Source: Bacteroidota bacterium | GTDB taxonomy: Bacteria; Bacteroidota; Bacteroidia; J057 | Reading direction: 5' to 3' | Assembly (NCBI GenBank): GCA_004292985.1 | Contig: RDXT01000327.1 | Coordinates: forward strand, 1 to 5,693 | Length of the DNA: 5,693 nt | Shown: piece after piece, positions 1-5,693 of the stretch | Position numbering within the stretch: position 1 is the first letter of the stretch | How the letters are laid out: every line of letters starts with the position of its first letter | Made by a program: the position numbers and the translations under genes | The notes under the pieces: generated by a model | What the model saw: only the letters and a program-made list of their open reading frames with translations | Told to the model about the DNA's origin: nothing | Databases searched by the model: none

Positions 1-1512
1 AATTTCTTCCTCGAAATACTCCTTGTGTTTGTCCTCGTATTCTTCCAGCTCTTCGCGCGCGGAGGCCGATGCATAGCCGCCCAGGGTGTGGGAGATCGAG
101 CCTGTGAGTGTCTGGTCGGGATTCAGGGTAAAACGTGCATAGATTTTATCTTCGGAGCGGTGTTTGGGAAGAATCGTGATAAATCCGGAATTTTCCTCCG
201 AGACCCGGAACCCTGTATAATTGAGGTCATACTGTGGCAGCATGTGTATAGAGGCATAAGGGTCGGTGGCATCGAGCAAAAAGGTGTCTTTCCCGGCCAC
301 AGCCTCGCAAATGACATGGTTAAACTGGTCCATGAAGGGATAAAACTTCTGTACGCTACCGTGTTTACGGGTCGAGGTGATTACAGCCGAGGCCTGTATG
401 CCCGCCTCTTTCAGCAGACTTGTGAGCAGCAGGTTGATATCGCCGGAGCTGCCTTCGTGTGCTTTCCAGATATCGGCAATCGGGTCCGCGTAATAATCAA
501 AGCGCTCATTCCATTTCACCCGTTTTTGCACCAGCTCATAGATCATCGAAATGCGTTTGACTGAATCTTTTTCTGCTTCAAGCAGCGGGAATTCTTCTTT
601 CAGAATGTTTTTGGGGGCAGCACCCTGAAACCGCAGGCCAAAAGCCTCGCCTTCCAGCAGGGTTTTATTCAGATTCGCCCAGTCTGTCATATAGTCTTGT
701 CTGGTCATATTGCCGATTTTGACATACCGGAGCTGGTGCCCGATTTTCAGCACGATGTCTTCGCGGGTCGTAACATATGGCTCATCTTTGAGCGCAGGCA
801 CATCTTTGGCGATGTAGGTGTGCTGTGTTCCGCTCAGCGTAATAATGCTACCTCCGGTGTTGGTGGCACTGGTAAAAGGCTCTGTCAAATGTTCCGCAAT
901 CGGAAAGTATCCCCGCGCAAGCACCAGATAATCAAACTGGTCGGTCGGGAGCCGGGCCACAAATTTGCTGTATTTACAAGGGATCGAATGCTGAAAATAA
1001 AAGTCTTCGAGGCCAATCCAGTTGCTGGTCTGAATCACATATTCATACTCGATCACCGCACCCACTTTCACCTGGGGCATGGTAAAGGTTTTCTTGCCTG
1101 TGCGCTTGCTCACGTCCTCGTCGAAAACCGTTTTTTTATCTAATTTGGCAATAGCTACTGCTCCTGCATCGTCAATATAATGGGTGTTTCCCTTCAGGTT
1201 GGAGACCGTATAGCTATTTCCTCCTTTCACATAAAACAGGGAAATCTCTGCCCAGTCAAATCCGGACTCAGATAAAATTTTGATCCGGCGGTGGATGGTA
1301 TAGGTGGCCAGAATGTCGCCATTGATCACCTCCAGCGAGACACGACCTTCATTGTGAAGCATCACGGCCCCCGCTTCCTTGTCCTGCTCATACACGGTCT
1401 GACGAATGTCTTCCTCGGCTACTTTGCCAAATTTAACCTCCTGGGCGGAGCTTTCCTGAATCAGGATGCATACGCAAAGGGCGCAGATCGCCCTACGGAA
1501 CCATTGTTTCAT
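1..1512 (-). CDS. Secreted DUF3857 / transglutaminase-like protein, C-terminus cut by window edge
   Basis: The minus strand is open for 504 codons from ATG at 1512-1510 to the left edge with no stop. Residues 1-23 form a Sec signal peptide (positive MKQWFRR, hydrophobic stretch, SSA before the likely cut at QEV), so the protein is exported. Residues of about 45-240 look like DUF3857, with the typical pattern VGAVIEYEY near 150-158. Residues of about 310-425 look like a transglutaminase-like core: YELVQKRVKW, then GSSGDINLLLTSLLKEAGI (354-372), then FNHV with His399 and DATD with Asp414. In active family members a Cys sits at the position of Ser356, so the Cys-His-Asp triad is incomplete. The Bacteroidota family commonly shows a similar G-x-S-x-x-I-N version, so this looks inherited rather than a local mutation. 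Relatives run to roughly 630-660 residues, so perhaps the last fifth, including any DUF3858-like domain, lies outside. It is transcribed divergently from the AAA+ ATPase. The substrate is unknown; peptide or envelope binding is a guess. Confidence 0.9.
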   Translation of the reverse strand, partial: MKQWFRRAICALCVCILIQESSAQEVKFGKVAEEDIRQTVYEQDKEAGAVMLHNEGRVSLEVINGDILATYTIHRRIKILSESGFDWAEISLFYVKGGNSYTVSNLKGNTHYIDDAGAVAIAKLDKKTVFDEDVSKRTGKKTFTMPQVKVGAVIEYEYVIQTSNWIGLEDFYFQHSIPCKYSKFVARLPTDQFDYLVLARGYFPIAEHLTEPFTSATNTGGSIITLSGTQHTYIAKDVPALKDEPYVTTREDIVLKIGHQLRYVKIGNMTRQDYMTDWANLNKTLLEGEAFGLRFQGAAPKNILKEEFPLLEAEKDSVKRISMIYELVQKRVKWNERFDYYADPIADIWKAHEGSSGDINLLLTSLLKEAGIQASAVITSTRKHGSVQKFYPFMDQFNHVICEAVAGKDTFLLDATDPYASIHMLPQYDLNYTGFRVSEENSGFITILPKHRSEDKIYARFTLNPDQTLTGSISHTLGGYASASAREELEEYEDKHKEYFEEEI

Positions 1513-1544
1513 TGCCTGTGCTGTATTAAAATCAAACAATCCGA

Positions 1545-1575
1545 TAAATATAGGAGAAGATTCATGAATGGCAAA
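1545..1575 (-). promoter_or_regulatory. Candidate Bacteroidota-type promoter for the transglutaminase-like gene
   Basis: Read on the minus strand, TTTG (1575-1572) is followed after 19 bases by TATATTTA (1552-1545), which matches the -7 consensus TAnnTTTG in all but the last base. Transcription would begin near 1540, leaving a leader of about 28 bases before the ATG at 1512. Spacing and position fit the Bacteroidota sigma factor; the call rests on motif matching only. Confidence 0.45.
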
Positions 1576-1609
1576 AATTCCATACGATGCAAAGCGATTT
1601 TTCTGCACG

Positions 1610-1643
1610 TCTGTACCATCACATCGTTTCTCTCTTACATTTG
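1610..1643 (+). promoter_or_regulatory. Candidate Bacteroidota-type promoter for the AAA+ ATPase gene
   Basis: TACATTTG at 1636-1643 is an exact match to the -7 consensus TAnnTTTG. A weak -33 element, TCTG at 1610-1613, lies 22 bases upstream, slightly more than the usual 19-21. Transcription would start near 1648-1650, giving a leader of about 11-13 bases before ATG 1661. If correct, this places the earlier in-frame ATG at 1568 outside the transcript and supports 1661 as the start. Confidence 0.45.
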
Positions 1644-1660
1644 CATCAAACCCGATCTGT

Positions 1661-3007
1661 ATGGAAAACACGGACACAACGGCGCTGGTCCTGCATCGCG
1701 AGCTTGAATATCTGGCGAAAGTCATCGAGACCCGCATCCTGCTTCAGACAGGCCAGCCTTCGCCTTTTCCGGATATCGAAGCGGTGCCCCTGCCAGACCA
1801 CGGCGGGACTACAGACACCTGGACCGGGTTTGTGCAAAAGCAAAATCTGGGCATTCCGGAGCGGATCGTGCTGCTGATCGCTCTGGCACCCTACCTTGAT
1901 CCTGACTTTTTTGATCGTATGGTGGGGCGATTGCTGCCGCAGGCGGGCGACTATCCGCAGATTGGCGGCTTGCGGGGCAAGCAGTTCCGGGGATTTCTGC
2001 CTACAGGCGAAACGGCGCTTTTTGTGCTCGGAGGCCTCGATCCGCTGCGGCGGCAGGCAGCGCGGCACCTGCTCGATGCTGACCACGAACTGGTGCGCAG
2101 CGGGGTGCTGCTCCTCGACGAGGCCCCCGACCATGAGCCGCCGATGGCGGGCCGTCTGCTGATCGGCCGCGACTATGTGGACCTGTTTATGCTCAACCGT
2201 CCGGGCCGCCCGCGCTTCAGCATGAGTTTTCCCGCCGAGCGGATCACCACCGCGATGGGCTGGCAGGACCTGGTGCTGCCCGCCAGCACCCTCGCACATG
2301 TGCGCGAACTCGAAACCTGGACACTCCACCACCACACCCTGCTCCAGGACTGGGGAATGAAAAAATACCTGCGCCCCGGCTACCGGGCCTTGTTTCACGG
2401 GCCTCCCGGCACAGGCAAAACCCTGACAGCCACCTTGTTAGGCAAAAATACCGGACGAGATGTCTATCGGGTGGACCTCTCGATGGTCGTTTCAAAATTT
2501 ATCGGCGAAACGGAGAAAAACCTCTCCCAGCTCTTTGCCCGCGCCGAAAACAAAAACTGGATTCTCTTTTTTGACGAGGCAGATGCGCTTTTTGGCAAAC
2601 GCACAGGCGTGCGCGATGCCCACGACAAATACGCCAACCAGGAGGTTTCCTACCTCTTGCAGCGCGTAGAGCAGTTCGACGGGCTGGTGATTCTGGCGAC
2701 CAATTTCCGCAACAACCTCGACGATGCCTTTGTGCGGCGTTTTCAGTCTATTATCCACTTTCCGATGCCGGGACCTGCCGAGCGCCTGAAACTCTGGCAG
2801 CAGAGCCTGCCTGCCCAGGTCTCGCTTGCGCACTCTGTGGACCTGTCCCAGATCGCCCGCCAGTATGAAATGAGTGGTTCTTCGATTCTGAATGTGGTAC
2901 AATTTTGCTGCCTTCAGGCATTGGCGCGGGGCAGCCACGAGGTGGGTCAGGAGGACCTGCATGCAGGCATCCGGCGCGAGTATGCCAAAGAGGGGAAAGT
3001 AGCCTGA
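1661..3007 (+). CDS. AAA+ ATPase, Ycf46/SpoVK-like, related to injection-system-associated ATPases
   Basis: This 448-residue protein should be a cytoplasmic, ring-forming AAA+ ATPase that remodels or unfolds a protein client. The C-terminal half has every expected motif: Walker A GPPGTGKT (247-254), an aromatic pore loop KFIGE (279-283), Walker B ILFFDEAD (301-308), sensor 1 LATN (345-348), arginine-finger candidates Arg359/Arg360 in AFVRRF, and a sensor-2 region near MSGSSI (404-409). The N-terminal 215 residues or so have no motif I can name; they start with a helix (HRELEYLAKVIETRI) and probably form the client-recognition domain. From recalled family patterns, the segment RDVYRVDLSMVVSKFIGET and the overall design resemble the AAA+ ATPases found in extracellular contractile injection system loci (Afp15/Pvc15-like), but no such genes are visible here. 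I chose ATG 1661 because it follows an exact TAnnTTTG motif closely and begins the family-like sequence; an in-frame ATG at 1568 would add 31 residues of unconvincing sequence. No good Shine-Dalgarno precedes 1661. The gene appears to stand alone. Confidence 0.9.
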   Translation: MENTDTTALVLHRELEYLAKVIETRILLQTGQPSPFPDIEAVPLPDHGGTTDTWTGFVQKQNLGIPERIVLLIALAPYLDPDFFDRMVGRLLPQAGDYPQIGGLRGKQFRGFLPTGETALFVLGGLDPLRRQAARHLLDADHELVRSGVLLLDEAPDHEPPMAGRLLIGRDYVDLFMLNRPGRPRFSMSFPAERITTAMGWQDLVLPASTLAHVRELETWTLHHHTLLQDWGMKKYLRPGYRALFHGPPGTGKTLTATLLGKNTGRDVYRVDLSMVVSKFIGETEKNLSQLFARAENKNWILFFDEADALFGKRTGVRDAHDKYANQEVSYLLQRVEQFDGLVILATNFRNNLDDAFVRRFQSIIHFPMPGPAERLKLWQQSLPAQVSLAHSVDLSQIARQYEMSGSSILNVVQFCCLQALARGSHEVGQEDLHAGIRREYAKEGKVA

Positions 3008-3033
3008 TGCAGAAGGAGTTGGCAAGTATATTT

Positions 3034-3065
3034 TTTGTGCAAAGCTATTCCCGCTTGGATTTTGC
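3034..3065 (+). promoter_or_regulatory. Candidate Bacteroidota-type promoter for the lipoprotein-permease operon
   Basis: In the 118-base gap after the ATPase gene, TTTG at 3034-3037 is followed after 20 bases by GATTTTTG at 3058-3065, which differs from TAnnTTTG only at the first base. Transcription would start near 3070, leaving a leader of about 55 bases before ATG 3126. I see no strong terminator hairpin in this gap, so read-through from the ATPase gene is also possible. Confidence 0.4.
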
Positions 3066-3125
3066 AGCAGGAAAGACTTTTTTTGCGAGTATTGCTTCGT
3101 AATTCCTGTCAGGCAGGCATCATCT

Positions 3126-3680
3126 ATGCTTTTCCGTCGCTTTTCTTTTCCTTTGCTGCTCATGCTGGTCTTTTCTGCCTGTTCGCAGGGGAATGTTGAC
3201 CTCGATAATGCCGGGAGTTCGACCCTCCATGCCACTGTGGATGAATTGAAGTACATTCTTCCACCCCGTACCTACCTGCGTATTAAGCTGGAGAAAGGCC
3301 CGCATACCCTTGTGGTAAATGACAGCAGTGGAAAAACCCTCGAACAAACGACGTTCCGGATCGAAGAAGGCGGACTGCTTAACCTCGCCAAAGCCAATTA
3401 TATCATCTGGACCGATCTCTACGGCGACCCCGCCCTCCGGCCCCAGAAACTCAAGGAAGACTGGCTCGAGATTGGAAAAAATACCTATTTCGGCGAGTTC
3501 GAACGCCTGGACCCCTCTCTGCTCTATGTCGAGCAAAAATGGGATTACCCCCTGACAGAACCTTTTCCCGACGATCTCCTCGGCTGGGAAATTTCGAAGG
3601 AAAAATGGATTGTGAAGCGTAAATTGTTCCGTGAACCAGATCTGGTAGCGGCATACAAGTCTATCGCGACCAAAAAGTAA
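3126..3680 (+). CDS. Small lipoprotein of unknown function
   Basis: This 184-residue protein begins with a lipoprotein signal peptide: MLFRRF, a hydrophobic run, then VFSAC with the lipidated cysteine at residue 19. It is therefore anchored in a membrane facing the periplasm or the outside. The residues after Cys19 (SQGNVDLDN) lack the tight acidic cluster of the Bacteroidota surface-export signal, so surface display is not indicated. Residues of about 25-80 alternate like a small beta domain (VDLDNAGSSTLHATVDE, PPRTYLRIKLEKGPHTLVV), resembling PEGA-type domains in which a short sandwich ends in a G-x-H-T-L-x-V strand; this is pattern resemblance only. The C-terminal part is charged and rich in aromatic residues, with no known motif. 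It is the first gene of a tight plus-strand cluster, 14 bases before a membrane-protein gene and followed by an ABC permease, so a role as a periplasmic or outer-membrane partner of that transporter is possible but unproven. I do not recognise the family. Confidence 0.85.
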   Translation: MLFRRFSFPLLLMLVFSACSQGNVDLDNAGSSTLHATVDELKYILPPRTYLRIKLEKGPHTLVVNDSSGKTLEQTTFRIEEGGLLNLAKANYIIWTDLYGDPALRPQKLKEDWLEIGKNTYFGEFERLDPSLLYVEQKWDYPLTEPFPDDLLGWEISKEKWIVKRKLFREPDLVAAYKSIATKK

Positions 3681-3694
3681 TCCTTTACTGCCTT

Positions 3695-4201
3695 ATGAGA
3701 ACGGGCGCCCGGGCATTTAACACACGATATGGCGTCTGCCACCTGCTTCCCGACCGGATCGAGCTGTCCCGGAATGACCTCACCGGAAAAGTAGTCGCCT
3801 GGCTGTATGGCAAAGGATATGAACGGCTTTCGGTATTATACATCTCCCTTGCGGTCGCTTTTTTTCTCGCAGCGCTTTTCTGTATCCTCATCCGCAATTA
3901 TTTTCTTACCTTCTTTTTTCTGATCTTCGCAGGACTCGATCTGTATGCCCTCCGGCTCAATCGGGGTATGTCTTTCGCTCCCGTGATCCTGCGGGAAAAT
4001 ATCGAGTCCGTGATGTATTACCCCGCAGTAGAGGGGGTGTCGCGGGCGATGTTCACTGTGATTTACCGGAATGGAGACCGGAAACTGCTCCGGCGGATTT
4101 CGCTCCCCGGCCAGTATCAAAACGGTGACATGATTGCGGAAGAAGCCCTGAGAATGATGCGCGACGAGGGACTGATCGAAGTAAACCCGAGGCATCACTA
4201 A
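3695..4201 (+). CDS. Two-span inner-membrane protein, possible split PH-like domain
   Basis: This 168-residue protein has no signal peptide. It has a short polar N-terminal segment with beta character (FNTRYGVCHLLPDRIELSRN, 8-27), a hairpin of two hydrophobic spans at about 45-66 and 69-87, and a C-terminal soluble segment with further beta strands (APVILRENIESVMYYP, then AMFTVIYRNGDRKLLRRISL) and a final helix (MIAEEALRMMRDEGLIEV). Strands before and after a membrane hairpin, with the pattern HLLPDRIEL early and IESV later, recall bacterial PH-like (YdbS/bPH) proteins, where such strands make one cytoplasmic domain. That is a weak structural inference. The gene sits 14 bases after the lipoprotein gene and 10 bases before the permease gene, which strongly suggests one operon. 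Its function is unknown; an accessory subunit of the transporter is one possibility. The ATG at 3695 is the first in the frame and I see no Shine-Dalgarno. Confidence 0.85.
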   Translation: MRTGARAFNTRYGVCHLLPDRIELSRNDLTGKVVAWLYGKGYERLSVLYISLAVAFFLAALFCILIRNYFLTFFFLIFAGLDLYALRLNRGMSFAPVILRENIESVMYYPAVEGVSRAMFTVIYRNGDRKLLRRISLPGQYQNGDMIAEEALRMMRDEGLIEVNPRHH

Positions 4202-4211
4202 GCGTAATTCT

Positions 4212-5447
4212 ATGCAGGTACGAGTTAATATTTCCCAGTCACTGGAAGCCATCAGGGCCAACCTGTTCCGGGCCGGGATCACGATATTTATCATCGCCCT
4301 GGGAATCACAGCCCTGGTGGTGGTAATGACCTCGATCGAAGGGATCAAGTCGGGCATGAGCAGCAGCTTCTCCTCGATGGGCACCAATACCTTTCGCATT
4401 CAGAACCAGGCTTCACGCGTGGTTTTCGGTGGCCGCCGGGGTGCGAGGCCCAAGCGCCTCCCTCCCATCACCTATGAAGAAGCGACCCGTTTTCAGAAAG
4501 ACTTCGTCCAGTATGCGCCCGTTTGCATTACCGGTTCTGGTAGCCCGATGAACGAGGTAAAATACCGCCAGACATCCACCAACCCCAATATCCAGATGGT
4601 GGGCACGGATGAATATTATTCCCAGACTGCCCGCTACCTCATCGAAGAAGGCCGGAGTATTTCCCGTGAAGATGTGGATCTCACCCGGAATGTGGTGGTG
4701 CTGGGGCATGAAATCCGTGAAAAACTCTTCCCCTACGAAAGTCCTGTCGGTAAGTTCGTCAATGTGAGCGGCGACATGTACAAAGTGATTGGGGTATATG
4801 AAAAAATGGGTACCAGCGGCCTCTCAGGTGCCGACCGCACGGTGGTCATTCCGATCACAACCCTCCGCAGCCACTATTCTTCGATGGGTTCGCTCACGAT
4901 TAATGTATATGTAGCCCAGACCGAACAGATCGAGTCCTATATGGAAGAGGCCAAAGGCTTTTTCCGGCAGGTTCGGGGCCTGCGTCTGCGCGACGAAGAG
5001 GATTTTGCCATAGATAAAAGTGATGCCTTTGTGGAACAGTTTCTTCAGCAAATCGGCATCATTACCCTTGCTGCTCAGGTGATTGCACTCATTACCCTGC
5101 TGGGGGCCTCGGTTGCCCTGCTGAATGTAATGCTGGTATCAGTCACGGAGCGCACCATGGAAATTGGTCTCCGCAAGGCGCTGGGAGCGACACGCTCCAA
5201 TATTCAGTCCCAGTTTCTGATCGAAGCGGTGCTGATCTGTCAGCTTGGCGGGATCGTAGGGATTTTCCTGGGCGTACTCGGGGGGAACCTTGTGAGTAAT
5301 CTGGCCTTCGCCGGCACCTTTGTCATTCCCTGGGCATGGATGCTCATTGGCGTGATTGCCTGTCTGGTCGTGGGGGTTGCTTCGGGCTTTTATCCTGCAT
5401 GGAAGGCCTCGCGCGTAGATCCCATAGATTCGCTCCGGGGAGTATAA
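4212..5447 (+). CDS. ABC transporter permease, MacB/FtsX family
   Basis: This 411-residue protein has the full MacB-type architecture: a first membrane span at about 21-40, a large periplasmic domain (about 45-275, MacB_PCD-like), and three C-terminal spans at about 281-307, 334-361 and 374-395 making the FtsX domain. Family marks include ERTMEIGLRKALGATRSNI (313-331), the cytoplasmic coupling segment after span 2, and the ending GFYPAWKASRVDPIDSLRG (392-410). Length fits complete members. Such permeases do not move substrates through a membrane channel; they pass ATPase-driven conformational change to the periplasm, for drug or peptide efflux, lipoprotein handling or signalling. They need an ABC ATPase, often encoded next door, but none is present in the window, so it must be encoded elsewhere. 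The substrate cannot be told from sequence. It closes the cluster that starts at 3126, and its stop lies two bases from the stop of the opposite-strand gene downstream. Confidence 0.95.
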   Translation: MQVRVNISQSLEAIRANLFRAGITIFIIALGITALVVVMTSIEGIKSGMSSSFSSMGTNTFRIQNQASRVVFGGRRGARPKRLPPITYEEATRFQKDFVQYAPVCITGSGSPMNEVKYRQTSTNPNIQMVGTDEYYSQTARYLIEEGRSISREDVDLTRNVVVLGHEIREKLFPYESPVGKFVNVSGDMYKVIGVYEKMGTSGLSGADRTVVIPITTLRSHYSSMGSLTINVYVAQTEQIESYMEEAKGFFRQVRGLRLRDEEDFAIDKSDAFVEQFLQQIGIITLAAQVIALITLLGASVALLNVMLVSVTERTMEIGLRKALGATRSNIQSQFLIEAVLICQLGGIVGIFLGVLGGNLVSNLAFAGTFVIPWAWMLIGVIACLVVGVASGFYPAWKASRVDPIDSLRGV

Positions 5448-5449
5448 AT

Positions 5450-5693
5450 TTACACCGTCAACAGGCCTGTAAAGATCATTCCGACCCGTTTCTGGTAGGT
5501 TTCCAGGCTGCGGAAGATTTCTTTCAGCGTCACCCGCTCAAATTTACTCATCGTTTCGAGGGCAAGCACATTGTCGGGCTGCATATTCTCTTCTAGAATC
5601 TGCCGCACCTGATGTTGCAGGCGCAGGCGCATCATGAAGAAAAAGGACTGGTGAAGCTCCTTGTATTCACCTTCACTCAGCACGCCCAGGCCC
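5450..5693 (-). CDS. C-terminal end of a DUF294-type nucleotidyltransferase/CBS protein (partial)
   Basis: The minus strand is open from the right edge to TAA at 5452-5450, giving the last 80 residues of a longer protein. The sequence MRLRLQHQVRQI, then MQPDNVLAL, then MSKFERVTLKEIFRSLETYQ follows the signature of the DUF294 C-terminal putative substrate-binding domain: a helix with R-L-x-H-Q, a P-D-N turn, then S-K-x-E-R-x-x-L-K-E-x-F-R. Full-length members usually run to about 620-640 residues and carry a cyclic-nucleotide-binding-like domain, paired CBS domains and a GlnD/GlnE-like nucleotidyltransferase domain before this one; all of that would lie to the right of the window. These are thought to be cytoplasmic nucleotide-sensing signalling proteins with unproven substrates. 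A GTG at 5683-5681 lies in frame but is internal, because the frame stays open upstream and the family domain is much longer. The final residues (VGMIFTGLLTV) are unremarkable. Confidence 0.8.
   Translation of the reverse strand, partial: GLGVLSEGEYKELHQSFFFMMRLRLQHQVRQILEENMQPDNVLALETMSKFERVTLKEIFRSLETYQKRVGMIFTGLLTV

Noticed and set aside
1568..1660. 31-residue N-terminal extension of the AAA+ ATPase from ATG 1568
   Set aside because: The extension has no family character, and an exact TAnnTTTG element at 1636-1643 falls inside it, so the shorter start at 1661 is preferred.
25..1707. Plus-strand open frames at 25-564, 697-1143 and 1291-1707
   Set aside because: They lie opposite the minus-strand DUF3857/transglutaminase-like gene, which is continuously open for 504 codons with a signal peptide and family motifs. 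Their translations show no motif.
1646..2398. Minus-strand open frame of 250 codons opposite the ATPase
   Set aside because: It is a shadow of the GC-rich ATPase coding region; the translation is low-complexity, rich in Arg, Gln and His, with no family pattern, while the plus-strand frame carries complete AAA+ motifs.
3104..3116. Short inverted repeat CCTG-TCAGG-CAGG before the lipoprotein gene
   Set aside because: A four-pair stem with no following T run is too weak for a terminator and could arise by chance.
2492..3256. Minus-strand open frame of 254 codons spanning the ATPase end and the lipoprotein start
   Set aside because: It crosses a gene boundary and covers the candidate promoter and a lipoprotein signal peptide on the other strand; no recognisable domain.
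3836..4399. Minus-strand open frame of 187 codons across the membrane protein and permease junction
   Set aside because: It is antisense to two well-supported plus-strand genes and has no motif.
1..5693. CRISPR array, tRNA/rRNA genes, insertion sequence ends or transposase
   Set aside because: I saw no regularly spaced repeats, no RNA-gene signatures and no transposase-like protein on either strand.

Overview
The window looks like ordinary chromosomal DNA of a member of the Bacteroidota with a moderately high GC content (roughly 50-55% by eye). The clues are a secreted DUF3857/transglutaminase-like protein of the type common in that phylum, start codons with no convincing Shine-Dalgarno sequence, and upstream regions that match the Bacteroidota promoter consensus (TTTG, about 19-21 bases, TAnnTTTG). 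A Saprospiria-like or Cytophagia-like host would fit, but this is inference and genus cannot be assigned. I see no mobile element, rRNA, tRNA or CRISPR array.

Layout: (1) positions 1-1512, minus strand: most of a secreted DUF3857 / transglutaminase-fold protein, running off the left edge. (2) 1513-1660: a 148-base divergent intergenic region with candidate promoters facing both ways. (3) 1661-3007, plus: an AAA+ ATPase of the Ycf46/SpoVK-like kind, close to the ATPases associated with contractile injection systems but with no such genes nearby. (4) 3008-3125: an AT-richer spacer with a candidate promoter. (5) 3126-5447, plus: a probable three-gene operon with spacings of 14 and 10 bases, encoding a small lipoprotein, a two-span membrane protein with a possible split PH-like fold, and a MacB/FtsX-type ABC transporter permease. 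(6) 5450-5693, minus: the C-terminal end of a DUF294-type nucleotidyltransferase/CBS signalling protein, convergent with the permease and separated from it by only two bases.

How the genes may work together: the three genes of 3126-5447 probably act at the cell envelope. The permease has no ATP-binding subunit in the window, so its ATPase partner must be encoded elsewhere; the AAA+ ATPase at 1661-3007 is not of the ABC class and cannot fill that role. The secreted transglutaminase-like protein has serine where the family's catalytic cysteine would be, so it is probably a binding or structural module rather than an active enzyme. Nothing in the window is clearly a new multi-gene system. The most interesting points are the isolated injection-system-type ATPase and the uncharacterised lipoprotein/membrane-protein pair joined to a MacB-like permease.
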